Shown: positions 1 through 5,523 of the stretch, piece by piece
Layout: each line of letters begins with the position of its first letter
How positions within the stretch are numbered: position 1 is the first letter of the stretch
Assembly: GCA_035560815.1 (NCBI GenBank)
Contig: DATMYR010000029.1
Coordinates: 1-9,811, forward strand
Source: UBA5314 sp035560815
GTDB taxonomy: Bacteria; Bacillota; Syntrophomonadia; Syntrophomonadales; Syntrophomonadaceae
Direction of reading: 5' to 3'
Length of the DNA: 9,811 nucleotides
The notes under the pieces: generated by a model
Seen by the model: only the letters and a program-made list of their open reading frames with translations
Told to the model about the DNA's origin: nothing
The model's database searches: none
Made by a program: the position numbers and the translations under genes

Positions 1-36
1 AGGGTAATCAATGGATACGCACTTAAATGGGACTGA
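1..36 (+). CDS. Possible 3' end of an upstream gene (partial)
   Basis: Frame 1 is open from the window edge to a TGA at 34-36 and would encode a tail ending in NGYALKWD. The stop lies 21 nt before the next start at 58, which is normal operon spacing. The stretch is far too short to identify. An alternative reading is a 21-residue peptide from the ATG at 11, which has AGGG six bases upstream, but it would overlap the next gene's ribosome site. Flanking sequence would decide between the two. Confidence 0.25.
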   Translation, partial: RVINGYALKWD

Positions 37-57
37 GGCAATATATGGAGGGTATAA

Positions 58-378
58 ATGGTTAAATGCGATCTGAACAGCGTCGAGCTGGAGGAAATGG
101 CACTGCTGTTCGGCAGAATCAACCAGGCCCGGGCAGAAATCAAAGCCGGCATAAGCGCCCAGGAAGCCTATGCCGAAACTGTCAATGAAATCAACTGCCT
201 GTCCGTTGAGGACAGCGTCTACGGTGAGGAACTCTGCCGTAAGGCCCTGGAGCAGCTGGGCCTGATCCGGGCGGCGGAGCTGGCTCACGTCACCATTCAA
301 AACTGCCAGTCCGAACTAGAGGTCAAATATGAAATTCCTGGCAGCAGCCCGAAAGGAAGGCCGAAGTCTAATGAATAA
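58..378 (+). CDS. Small acidic hypothetical protein (106 aa), prophage early region
   Basis: I do not recognise this family. The ATG at 58 is preceded by GGAGGG at 47-52, five bases away, so the start is well supported. The product is soluble, with no membrane segment or signal peptide. It is rich in Glu, Ala and Leu, and residues 8-85 look like a run of amphipathic helices (ELEEMALLFGRINQARAEIK and similar). The C-terminal tail after about residue 92 is polar and Pro/Gly/Lys-rich (GSSPKGRPKSNE). The stop overlaps the next gene's start in the arrangement ATGAATAA, suggesting translational coupling. It is the first complete gene of a co-directional run that leads to a phage-type replication initiator, so an accessory early phage role is plausible. 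No specific function can be assigned. Confidence 0.75.
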   Translation: MVKCDLNSVELEEMALLFGRINQARAEIKAGISAQEAYAETVNEINCLSVEDSVYGEELCRKALEQLGLIRAAELAHVTIQNCQSELEVKYEIPGSSPKGRPKSNE

Positions 379-601
379 CTCGCAGAGTTATGCCCGAGAA
401 GGGAACCGGCGGGCATTGCCGGATCAGGAAGATGCCCGCCGGGATAGCGCCATCCTCCAGGTATATAAATATCCCGCAGCCACCACACCAGGACGGCCCA
501 TAGGAATATCCTGGTTTGAATGGGCTCTCATCATTATAGCGACAGTGCTGTTCATTATGACGGTGACAGCCCAGCTCTGTATCTATTTCAGACATTTATA
601 G
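371..601 (+). CDS. Small C-terminally anchored membrane protein (76 aa)
   Basis: Unrecognised family. I chose the ATG at 371 over the in-frame ATG at 329: 371 has GGAAGG at 355-360, and its ATG overlaps the stop of the preceding gene by 8 nt (ATGAATAA), a coupled arrangement. The product has a polar, Arg/Asp-rich N-terminal half of about 48 residues with a Pro/Thr-rich patch (PAATTPGRPIG). One hydrophobic helix follows, from about residue 50 to 72 (WFEWALIIIATVLFIMTV and on), and the protein ends in YFRHL. With no cleavage signal it should be a tail-anchored inner-membrane protein with its soluble part in the cytoplasm. Small membrane proteins are common in phage early regions. The actual role is unknown. 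Confidence 0.65.
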   Translation: MNNSQSYAREGNRRALPDQEDARRDSAILQVYKYPAATTPGRPIGISWFEWALIIIATVLFIMTVTAQLCIYFRHL

Positions 602-614
602 GGAGGGAACTAAC

Positions 615-887
615 GTGAATGCTGTTTCTTTATCAACAGATAAAATAATCAGCTATAAAGGCGATGTTTTGACCGGTCCTGCTGAGGTGAATGGGTATGA
701 GAAATTGGATGAAAAACAAAAGATACTGTTTGAAAAATTCCTGCGCAATTTTTATGGGGCTTGGGAATTTCCCGAGAATCATCGACCGGTGAAAGTCCGA
801 TATATTGTGGACAAGATCCCCTATTTAAGAGTGGATTTCGAAAAAGGGGGATGGCTGCATATTCAATCCCCGACAATATGGTATTAG
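615..887 (+). CDS. Hypothetical protein (90 aa) with GTG start
   Basis: Unrecognised family. The start is GTG at 615, supported by GGGAGGGAAC at 601-610 (GGAGGG at 602-607, seven bases from the start). No upstream ATG lies in frame after the preceding gene. The gene begins 13 nt after the previous stop, so it is probably co-transcribed. The product is soluble and mixed in charge. Its central segment, residues 31-48, is rich in Lys, Phe and Leu and looks helical (LDEKQKILFEKFLRNFYG). The second half alternates in a way typical of beta strands (VKVRYIVDKIPYLRVDF, GGWLHIQSP). It ends with an aromatic tail, TIWY. No cysteine clusters, nucleotide-binding motifs or membrane helices are visible. Context suggests an accessory early gene of the phage module. 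Confidence 0.65.
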   Translation: MNAVSLSTDKIISYKGDVLTGPAEVNGYEKLDEKQKILFEKFLRNFYGAWEFPENHRPVKVRYIVDKIPYLRVDFEKGGWLHIQSPTIWY

Positions 888-922
888 GCGGCGCGCATGG
901 CGACCGGTGAGGGGGATGAATA

Positions 923-1021
923 ATGGAACAAACCTATCAGCAAAAACGCCAAATCCTGAAAGGCCGCTTCCCACCACAAACAGGTATTGATAATTGTCCG
1001 GGGCACGGGAACCCGCTTTGA
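923..1021 (+). CDS. Tiny ORF (32 aa), possibly the front half of a frameshifted gene
   Basis: ATG at 923 has GAGGGGG at 909-915 with ideal spacing of seven bases, which is better than the overlapping ATG at 916. The 32-residue product is basic at the N-terminus (MEQTYQQKRQILKGRF) and ends in GNPL. The +1 frame then stays open to a TAA at 1101-1103. It encodes RFDGVHDLDELFLKLL followed by a strongly hydrophobic helix (YVVVVCILIFLFS), but it has no ATG or good start of its own. Joined through a single-base slip within the G-rich stretch 1000-1009, the two halves would make a protein of about 60 residues with a soluble head and a C-terminal anchor, resembling the layout of the gene at 371. It could be a real 32-residue peptide, a sequencing error, or a broken gene. 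Confidence 0.4.
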   Translation: MEQTYQQKRQILKGRFPPQTGIDNCPGHGNPL

Positions 1022-1125
1022 CGGGGTTCATGATCTCGACGAACTCTTTTTGAAATTGCTCTATGTAGTGGTGGTCTGTATATTAATATTTCTCTTTTCA
1101 TAAAGCGCCTGGGAGGGGTTTGATA

Positions 1126-1305
1126 ATGATCAGCATTGAGATTAAACGCTGCTGCGGGACCTGTTTCTTCTGGGAGTCCGAAGGCGGCGACGATTTTAAG
1201 GAAAGGTGTAAATGCCGGTTCCGGGAGCCTTATTGCCGCCTCAACCGCAAACCCCGGAGGGCTGACTCGGAGCGTGGTTGTTTGGGCTGGAAGTCCAGGG
1301 GATAG
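1126..1305 (+). CDS. Cysteine-rich small protein (59 aa), possible zinc-binding
   Basis: Start ATG at 1126 with GGGAGGGG at 1111-1118, seven bases upstream; the in-frame TTG at 1120 is too close to that site. The product is strongly basic and has seven cysteines in 59 residues (9, 10, 13, 28, 30, 37, 52). They are arranged as CCxxC near the start, CxC in the middle and two later single cysteines. This spacing suggests a small zinc-knuckle or zinc-ribbon fold, although the pairs do not match a family I can name. Trp16, Trp55 and several Arg/Lys between the cysteines would fit nucleic-acid contact. It lies in the run of small genes upstream of the replication initiator, on the same strand. Function is unknown; DNA or RNA binding is inference from composition only. 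Confidence 0.65.
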   Translation: MISIEIKRCCGTCFFWESEGGDDFKERCKCRFREPYCRLNRKPRRADSERGCLGWKSRG

Positions 1306-1372
1306 TGTGGCTTATGTTATGAAACGCCGGGTATTACCCGGGGAATGATCGTTTTGAGCGGGGGAGGTATTT

Positions 1373-1612
1373 ATGATGGAATGGGAGATTTGCCAGGTTA
1401 AAGATGCGTTTTTGGTGGGAAAGATGAATCCCCAAAACGGGGAATTTGATCCGATATGCAGCTGTGATTTTTACCATCAGGCGGAATTGGTATGTGCGGC
1501 CTTAAAACATTTTATATATGCCAAGAATTATTCCAGCAGGGGGGTGGGCGGATGCCCAGGGGTGACCGGGAGATTTTTAAAGCGGACTGTGATGATGGCT
1601 TTACCCGGATAG
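1373..1612 (+). CDS. Hypothetical protein (79 aa) overlapping the initiator gene
   Basis: Start ATG at 1373 (or the adjacent ATG at 1376), with GGGGGAGG at 1360-1367. Residues 1-52 look like a genuine small protein (MMEWEICQVKDAFLVGKMNP, then a CSC pair and an amphipathic helix AELVCAALKHFIYAKN). After about residue 54 the sequence becomes low-complexity (SSRGVGGCPG) and overlaps the initiator gene by 61 bp. This is unusual when the other genes here overlap by 8 to 26 bp. A run of six G at 1539-1544 sits exactly at the change. A one-base difference there would instead end the gene at a TGA overlapping the next start by only a few codons. The C-terminal 25 residues should therefore be treated with suspicion. 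No family recognised. Confidence 0.5.
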   Translation: MMEWEICQVKDAFLVGKMNPQNGEFDPICSCDFYHQAELVCAALKHFIYAKNYSSRGVGGCPGVTGRFLKRTVMMALPG

Positions 1613-2514
1613 CCAACCTGATCCTGGAGGCCCTGGCACTGGTCAGGTTAAATGCTACCCAAATCGGCATCTGCCTTTTCCTGCTGCGGCGCACCTACGG
1701 GTGGAACCGCGGCGAGGATGCCATATCCCTGGGGGATTTCGCGGCAGCCTGCGGCACCAGCAAGGCTTACATATCGCGGCAGCTGGCGGATTTATTACAG
1801 AAGAATATAATCCGCCGGCTGTTCTATGCCCCGGGAAAGACCCCGGTCTATGCCTTCGCCAGCAGTATTGCCAGTTGGGATAAAGCCTGCATTAACCTGC
1901 AGGCTTTATCCGACAATGCCGAGCAGGGGATTTATGAATGTAATCTGGAGAGGTTGTCCGATCAGACAATGGAAGCAGGTTATGGGTTGTCCGATTGGAC
2001 AACGGAAAACAGCCGGGGGTTATCCGATCGGACAAGTTATGGGTTGTCTAATCAGACAAGGGTGGTATTGTCTGATCCGACAACCCTTAACCATGCTAAA
2101 ACCGTGGCGGAGCCGGGGATTGAAGCGGGTCTAAATACAGTAGTAAAGACAAAGAAAGAAAAAGAAATATATTCTACCGATGCCGTTCAATATCAGCTGG
2201 CCGAGCTGCTACTCGTGAAAATCTTGGAACACCTGCCCGGCTACAAAAGGCCCGATCTGCAAAAATGGGCCAAAAGTATGGATGCCCTCTTTCGCTTGGA
2301 TAAACGCCCTCCAGAGGAAGTAAAGGCGGTTATCCTCTTCGCCCAGGGCGATACTTTCTGGCAGGCCAATATATTGAGCGTTGACAAGCTGCGCAAGCAT
2401 TATGACCGGCTGAACTCGAGGCGGCTACAGGCGCGCGCCTCGCCCACCCGGGGAGCAGCGGGGCGGCAGCCCCATGGGGAGGAAGATGATGAATACAAAG
2501 GATTTTTCCAGTGA
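1552..2514 (+). CDS. Phage replication initiator, RepO-like / replisome organiser (320 aa)
   Basis: Initiator protein expected to bind the origin inside its own gene and recruit the helicase through the downstream loader. The N-terminal domain, about residues 16-105, matches what I know of the phage replication protein O family (winged helix). It includes the signature FTRIANLILEAL followed by RRTYGWNR at 46-53 and a helix-turn-helix region (ISLGDFAAACGTSKAYISRQ). A linker of about residues 130-200 carries five LSxxT repeats encoded by the iterons. The C-terminal domain, about 205-300, resembles phage replisome organisers (LQKWAKSMDALFRLDKRPPE, then FWQANILSVDKLRKHYDRLN). The start at 1552 is preferred over the in-frame ATG at 1492: it has a G-rich ribosome site at 1538-1544 and begins just ahead of the conserved domain. 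The 3' end overlaps the loader gene by 26 bp. Confidence 0.85.
   Translation: MPRGDREIFKADCDDGFTRIANLILEALALVRLNATQIGICLFLLRRTYGWNRGEDAISLGDFAAACGTSKAYISRQLADLLQKNIIRRLFYAPGKTPVYAFASSIASWDKACINLQALSDNAEQGIYECNLERLSDQTMEAGYGLSDWTTENSRGLSDRTSYGLSNQTRVVLSDPTTLNHAKTVAEPGIEAGLNTVVKTKKEKEIYSTDAVQYQLAELLLVKILEHLPGYKRPDLQKWAKSMDALFRLDKRPPEEVKAVILFAQGDTFWQANILSVDKLRKHYDRLNSRRLQARASPTRGAAGRQPHGEEDDEYKGFFQ
1878..1911 (+). repeat. 13-bp perfect inverted repeat beside the iterons
   Basis: GGATAAAGCCTGC at 1878-1890 is the exact reverse complement of GCAGGCTTTATCC at 1899-1911, with an 8-nt loop. It lies inside the initiator gene, 43 bp before the first full iteron. Its right arm runs into a degenerate iteron (TTATCCGACAA, 1906-1916), which is 48 bp, or twice the 24-bp iteron period, upstream of iteron 1. 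It may be a structural part of the origin, an additional binding site, or an RNA hairpin in the initiator mRNA. Confidence 0.7.
1954..2083 (+). repeat. Five palindromic iterons of a probable phage replication origin
   Basis: Five 16-bp near-palindromes lie at 1954-1969, 1987-2002, 2020-2035, 2044-2059 and 2068-2083. They read TTGTCCGATCAGACAA, TTGTCCGATTGGACAA, TTATCCGATCGGACAA, TTGTCTAATCAGACAA and TTGTCTGATCCGACAA. The consensus TTGTCYGATCRGACAA is fully self-complementary, as expected for a dimeric DNA-binding protein. Start-to-start spacing is 33, 33, 24 and 24 bp, so every copy is in the same reading frame and encodes LSDxT or LSNQT. Iterons 2 and 4 also share GTTATGGG immediately upstream. 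Iterons embedded in the initiator gene and followed by an AT-rich stretch are the known layout of the lambda origin in gene O. That this array is the origin is inference from layout. Confidence 0.85.
2131..2176 (+). other. Candidate DNA unwinding element of the origin
   Basis: This 46-bp stretch contains only 10 G or C, in a gene that is otherwise GC-rich. Between 2144 and 2167 the plus strand is almost pure purine (for example AAAGAAAGAAAAAGAAA at 2151-2167). It begins 47 bp after the last iteron. In lambda-type origins an easily melted, strand-asymmetric AT-rich region lies on one side of the iterons and is where the helicase is loaded. At protein level it encodes a Lys-rich linker (VVKTKKEKEIY) between the two domains of the initiator, so linker composition is an alternative explanation for the bias. 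Confidence 0.55.
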
Positions 2515-3163
2515 GGAGATCCGCTTCAGGGCGGTGTGGTCATACTGCCGGATTCCGCCCCGCCTGGCCGCTGCGTCATTTGAGACCTATAAGCCTACCT
2601 GCCCGGAGCAGGAGCGGGCCTTGGAGAAGTGCCGGGCTTTTGCTGGCAATGGTTTGGATAACATTGATCAGGGGAAGGGGCTATTCATCAAAGGCCCGGT
2701 CGGTACGGGAAAAAGCCACCTGAGTGTATCGATCCTCCGGGCAATTATACAAAACCATAGCGAATACTTCGGAACAACGGCCAGCGAACCGGCCTATATC
2801 GGCGAACCGGTTTATGAGGGATATTGCTGCTCCATGGTTTCGTTGGTAGATCTACTGGGATTGCTGCGGGAATCATTCCGTGCCGAGCAGCTACGCGCTC
2901 CCGCCCACCGCCTCCTGCGCCGGGCCCGGAGCGATGTCCTGGTCATTCTGGATGATATAGGCGCGGAAAAATCATCCGACTGGGTGGAGGAGCAGCTTTA
3001 TGCCCTGATCGATGCGCGGTATCGGATGCTGCGCAGCACCATTTTTACCACCAACTGCACCATGAAGCAGCTGGAGGCCCAGATAGGCAGCCGGTCGGTG
3101 TCCAGGATTATGGAGATGTGCGAGGGGGTTAAGGTGGGGGGAGAGGACTGGAGAAAGCGGTAG
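2489..3163 (+). CDS. DnaC/IstB-like helicase loader ATPase (224 aa)
   Basis: AAA+ ATPase of the DnaC type, expected to load the replicative helicase at the origin upstream. Walker A is GPVGTGKSH at residues 69-77, Walker B is VLVILDD at 150-156, sensor 1 is FTTN at 186-189, and Arg202 or Arg206 in GSRSVSRI is a likely arginine finger. The N-terminal 60 residues contain SFETYKP, a motif typical of the linker ahead of the ATPase core in this family. GGGGAGG at 2476-2482 favours the ATG at 2489; the upstream ATG at 2474 would place this site inside the gene. The gene overlaps the initiator by 26 bp, so the pair is translationally coupled. IstB of insertion sequences is the main alternative, but the RepO-like partner argues for phage replication. 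It is the last recognisable phage gene in the window. Confidence 0.88.
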   Translation: MNTKDFSSEEIRFRAVWSYCRIPPRLAAASFETYKPTCPEQERALEKCRAFAGNGLDNIDQGKGLFIKGPVGTGKSHLSVSILRAIIQNHSEYFGTTASEPAYIGEPVYEGYCCSMVSLVDLLGLLRESFRAEQLRAPAHRLLRRARSDVLVILDDIGAEKSSDWVEEQLYALIDARYRMLRSTIFTTNCTMKQLEAQIGSRSVSRIMEMCEGVKVGGEDWRKR

Positions 3164-3253
3164 ATTAGGAAAGAATATACAGTGTGTCGCAGTTTGTTTA
3201 AAAGCGACATATCAACTCTTTTATTCCATCCAGTAGGCTGAATATAAAAAAAT

Positions 3254-3289
3254 AAAACCCCACCTTGACAATTTTCAAAGTGAGGTTTT
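3254..3289 (-). terminator. Intrinsic terminator between convergent genes
   Basis: The arms 3254-3267 and 3276-3289 pair at 12 of 14 positions with an 8-nt loop. Read on the minus strand, the hairpin is followed by TTTTATTTTTTTATATT, an excellent U-tract, so it should terminate the diiron-protein gene at 3330-3794. On the plus strand only a short TTTTAAAT tail follows, so termination of phage-module transcripts would be weaker. Confidence 0.8.
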
Positions 3290-3329
3290 AAATAAGCTAA
3301 TTTAGACAGGAATTTACCTTCGTGTTTGA

Positions 3330-3794
3330 CTACTTACAGGGATATCTACAGATCGAAGGAGCCAGCAGCATTGCATTCCATATCCTTGTATGTGCGTATT
3401 CATCTCCAAGAATTGAGGTCAACAAATAACGGACTTCGGGGTTTGGAGCACATCCTGCTAGCTCTGCATATCGCCTAATTGCATCTAATTCACCACGGAT
3501 AGCTGTTGTCACATCTACCTCAAAGTCTCCAGTCGCTGGTGGGCAATTTGGGGGACATGATACTGGAGGTGGACAGATGCCTAAGAGAGAAGCCTGTAGT
3601 CGTGCGTGGCCATATTCGTCTCCTACAATACTCGTAATGATTTCGCGCAGTTCGTCTGTCGGGGCCTCATTAGCTATCTGAGCATAAAATCCAGCATCGC
3701 AAATCTCATCCTGGATTGATTCTTCTAGCATTTCACGGTAATTGGCACATTGGGGACAGCGACATGTTTCTGAGTGGTTGGCTTTTTTAGACAT
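3330..3794 (-). CDS. Ferritin-like diiron protein with tandem rubrerythrin motifs (154 aa)
   Basis: Likely non-haem diiron protein. It carries the complete rubrerythrin-type signature E-x6-Y ... E-x2-H twice: E30/Y37 with E60/H63, and E102/Y109 with E132/H135. The two halves are internally similar (IITSIVGDEYGHARL and LLTSILGDEYAHTRI), so the protein is a duplicated helical hairpin forming one four-helix bundle. The N-terminus carries CRCPQC (Cys11, 13, 16). The halves are joined by a Cys/Pro-rich linker (CPPPVSCPPNCPP, 74-86). Unlike classical rubrerythrin there is no C-terminal rubredoxin domain. The start is supported by GGGAG seven bases upstream, and a strong terminator follows the gene. 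There is no signal peptide. Possible roles are oxygen or peroxide handling or metal oxidation. Proximity to the multicopper oxidase and the Cys/Pro richness would suit a spore-coat location, but that is inference. Confidence 0.82.
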   Translation of the reverse strand: MSKKANHSETCRCPQCANYREMLEESIQDEICDAGFYAQIANEAPTDELREIITSIVGDEYGHARLQASLLGICPPPVSCPPNCPPATGDFEVDVTTAIRGELDAIRRYAELAGCAPNPEVRYLLTSILGDEYAHTRIWNAMLLAPSICRYPCK

Positions 3795-3859
3795 AAAAAA
3801 ACTCCCTTTCTTATTATTTTTGTATCAAGTACTGGTAATACCTCTTACAATTGTGGTTC

Positions 3860-4065
3860 CTAGGGAATTATCGTTACCTGTGACAGCAACAACGGAAGGA
3901 ACCGTACGTGACCGGTCTCATCTCCAATGATGCTAGTAATCATGGCGCGAATGGTTGGATTGCCTATATCCGCTATTTCTATCAATAGACCCATGACTTA
4001 AATACCATGATTGATAATTTGCTCGAATTTGGAGACAGATGCGGTTATATATCATAAGAACGCAT
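3860..4065 (-). pseudogene. Decayed ferritin-like gene, paralogue of 3330-3794
   Basis: The minus strand has a near-perfect ribosome site (AAGGAGGTGA) four bases before an ATG at 4063-4065, but that frame stops after MRSYDI. A neighbouring frame reads ITASVSKFEQIINHGI, a stop, then MGLLIEIADIGNP and TIRAMITSIIGDETGHVRF. The last part clearly matches ELREIITSIVGDEYGHARL of the intact gene next to it, including the E-x2-H metal ligands. It then ends at a stop at 3860-3862. One frameshift and one stop, plus loss of the other ligand motifs, mark it as a broken tandem copy. The surviving ribosome site suggests the decay is recent. A separate 44-residue ORF from the internal ATG cannot be fully excluded. 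Confidence 0.7.
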
Positions 4066-4228
4066 TGATTCACCTCCTTGGTTTAACATATGTCGGCAGA
4101 ATCCAATGCGTAACAATATTTTTCCTATTATAGATAAATTTTCTATCATAAATTAACAACTACGAAGCATTGCCGTACATTTTGCAGGCGCCAATATGAT
4201 TGTAGTCATGTGGTTACCCTATACCTAA

Positions 4229-4378
4229 AGAAGGTCTAATCTGGCATTTTTGGAGCTTAAAAACGGAGAAGATAGAGTGGTGGAAAAAATATGGAACCCG
4301 ATAGCAGAACGACAAAACTAATTTGCCGATATTAAATATGGGCTTCTCTCGACTCAACACAGTGATCTGCCGGATTAA
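4229..4378 (+). other. Possible degenerate coding remnant in a gene-poor stretch (4066-4564)
   Basis: The stretch from 4066 to 4564 holds no intact gene. One plus-strand frame from 4229 reads NLAFLELKNGEDRVVEKIWN and PIAERQN, a stop at 4319-4321, then FADIKYGLLSTQHSDLPD and a stop at 4376-4378. It looks protein-like across the first stop and may be a relic, but I cannot name a family and 30 open codons can arise by chance. No RNA gene, terminator or promoter stands out in the remainder. Confidence 0.2.
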
Positions 4379-4564
4379 CATAGTGGCTCTCAAACATTAA
4401 CTCGGTCGCCCAATCAGCAATAACTTATTCAATCTCATCTTTTCCCAGTGTATAGGTGCATCAAGAATCCCTTTTGTCGACGATGGAAGTTATTTGCCGT
4501 TACTCACTTCTAATGGCTAATAGTAATAGAATGCTTATAGCAATCAGTTCTAGGAGGTATTTCT

Positions 4565-4816
4565 TTGATTTCTGAGGCGACCGCGATGCGACTGAATAAT
4601 TCTGGAATCAGTTCTGAATTAAGCTTAGAGGATTTGTTAAACCAGATTGAGCAATTAGGATATAACAATATTACTTTTTCCCATTCTGCTAAAAAGTTTT
4701 ACTGTAAATTGACTTACAAAGATAATGCTTTCATCAATAAAAAAATTTTCGGAAGAAGCAGGCGGGAATCAGCCGCTTTAGCCCTGGTTTGGGGTCTAAC
4801 GAAGGCCGTTGATTGA
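4565..4816 (+). CDS. Small basic protein with TTG start (83 aa), duplicated locus
   Basis: The start is TTG at 4565, well supported by AGGAGG at 4552-4557, seven bases upstream. The first in-frame ATG (4586) has no ribosome site. A decayed copy at 7566 also begins with TTG-ATT-TCT, which confirms the start by comparison. The product has an acidic helical N-terminal half (SLEDLLNQIEQLGYNNITFS). A predicted strand-rich middle follows (KFYCKLTYKD), then a basic, Arg-rich loop and C-terminal helix (FGRSRRESAALALVWGLTKA). That order, with a GRSRRE loop before the last helix, is reminiscent of small double-stranded-RNA-binding folds, but this is only an impression and I do not recognise the family. 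The gene stands alone, with no partner on the same strand nearby. Confidence 0.7.
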   Translation: MISEATAMRLNNSGISSELSLEDLLNQIEQLGYNNITFSHSAKKFYCKLTYKDNAFINKKIFGRSRRESAALALVWGLTKAVD

Positions 4817-4828
4817 CTCTAAATTCTT

Positions 4829-5003
4829 TATAGAATTACGTTAAAAACTACGAGCCAGACAGCAACTCGGCTATCCGCATTCAATGTTTTCAAGACCATC
4901 CGCTTCTTGATGCTATGAATCGTAAAGGTTAGCGTGCTCGATTTAATTTTACTTTTGACATGAATCACAAAGATATGTTCACATTTGACCATAAAATACT
5001 ATA
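4829..5003 (+). other. Possible coding relic downstream of the 83-aa gene
   Basis: In the same frame as the preceding gene, after two stops, the sequence reads ITLKNYEPDSNSAIRIQCF and QDHPLLDAMNRKG, a single stop, then RARFNFTFDMNHKDMFTFDH and KIL before a final TAG. Only one stop interrupts nearly 58 codons of AT-rich DNA, and the residue mix is protein-like. It has no start codon with a ribosome site and no recognisable family. It may be a broken gene or chance. The rest of 4817-5030 shows nothing. Confidence 0.2.
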
Positions 5004-5029
5004 GGAGCCCCTCTGAATTTTTCCGCACA

Positions 5030-5485
5030 GGGCTAACGCCCGCGCACCGGGACTTCCCCCTATCCCGCTCCGTGCCATGTCCTCCACTGCATTACGCTTC
5101 GCGGCTCCGCTCTATTCCGGACTCCGTCCTCCACTACGCTATGCGCTGCGCTTCATTCCGTTGCGGAAATCGCCCTCCGCTCGGTGCCCGCCCGCTCCTC
5201 CTGCCTCCGCTTCACTGCAGCCGGACCAGCTCCCCGCTGTTATCAGGGTGGGTTGGAGCACAAATAGCACCAGGAGCAGCCTTTGGCTGCTCCTTCTCCC
5301 GCTCCAGGCCCAGGCTGCGGCCTTCCCTATCGGCGCTCACCCGCGTGCGCTGCGCGATCATATGCGCGGATGTTCGCGGCCCTACGCCTGCGCCTTCCGC
5401 TAAGGTTGCGTCCGCTCCTCCGGGCTGCGCTTACGCTCCGCTCTCCGGACCAGCTCCCCGGTGGTAGCTTAGTGGGTTGGAGCAA
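5030..5485. repeat. GC-rich, pyrimidine-rich composite repeat island (copies a and b)
   Basis: This block is far richer in C and T on the plus strand than its surroundings. It is built of short modules that recur here and at 9360-9811. The best-conserved 39-bp module begins CCGGACCAGCTCCCC and ends GGTTGGAGC. It lies at 5221-5259 and 5445-5483 here and at 9519-9557 on the right, always 39 bp long, and can fold with GCTCC pairing to GGAGC. The 85 bp at 5175-5259 align without gaps to 9473-9557 with 73 identities. Modules around CTCCAGGC (about 5304) and CTGCGCCTTCCGCT also recur in the same order. Plus-strand reading frames in this block are open because stops are rare at this composition, so I do not call proteins here. 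It looks like a dispersed non-coding repeat family of unknown function. Confidence 0.75.
5272..5294. repeat. 10-bp perfect hairpin inside the GC-rich repeat
   Basis: AGGAGCAGCC at 5272-5281 is the exact reverse complement of GGCTGCTCCT at 5285-5294, with a TTT loop. No T-run follows on either strand, so it is unlikely to be a terminator. It sits 12 bp after the 39-bp repeat module of copy a and has no counterpart at the same place in the right-hand copy. Confidence 0.65.
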
Positions 5486-5523
5486 AAGGCTCCGAGAATC
5501 AATCCCACCTCTTAAGTATGGGT

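Noticed and set aside
1327..1341. Mini-hairpin CCGGG-TATTA-CCCGG between two small genes
   Set aside because: A five-pair stem in GC-rich DNA with no T-run is expected by chance.
1136..1348. 70-codon frame overlapping the cysteine-rich gene
   Set aside because: It is a shadow of the gene at 1126, which has a far better ribosome site. Its product is low-complexity Ala/Gly/Ser.
1954..2083. CRISPR-like array
   Set aside because: The repeats are only 16 bp and palindromic, the intervals of 8-17 bp are too short for spacers, and the array lies in frame inside an initiator gene. Iterons explain it better.
2489..3163. IstB of an IS21-like insertion sequence
   Set aside because: No IstA-type transposase or terminal inverted repeats are visible, and the gene overlaps a RepO-like initiator, so a phage helicase loader is the better reading.
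3185..3209. Small inverted repeat TGTCGC / GCGACA after the loader gene
   Set aside because: It has only six pairs and a 13-nt loop with no T-run, too weak to call a terminator or att core.
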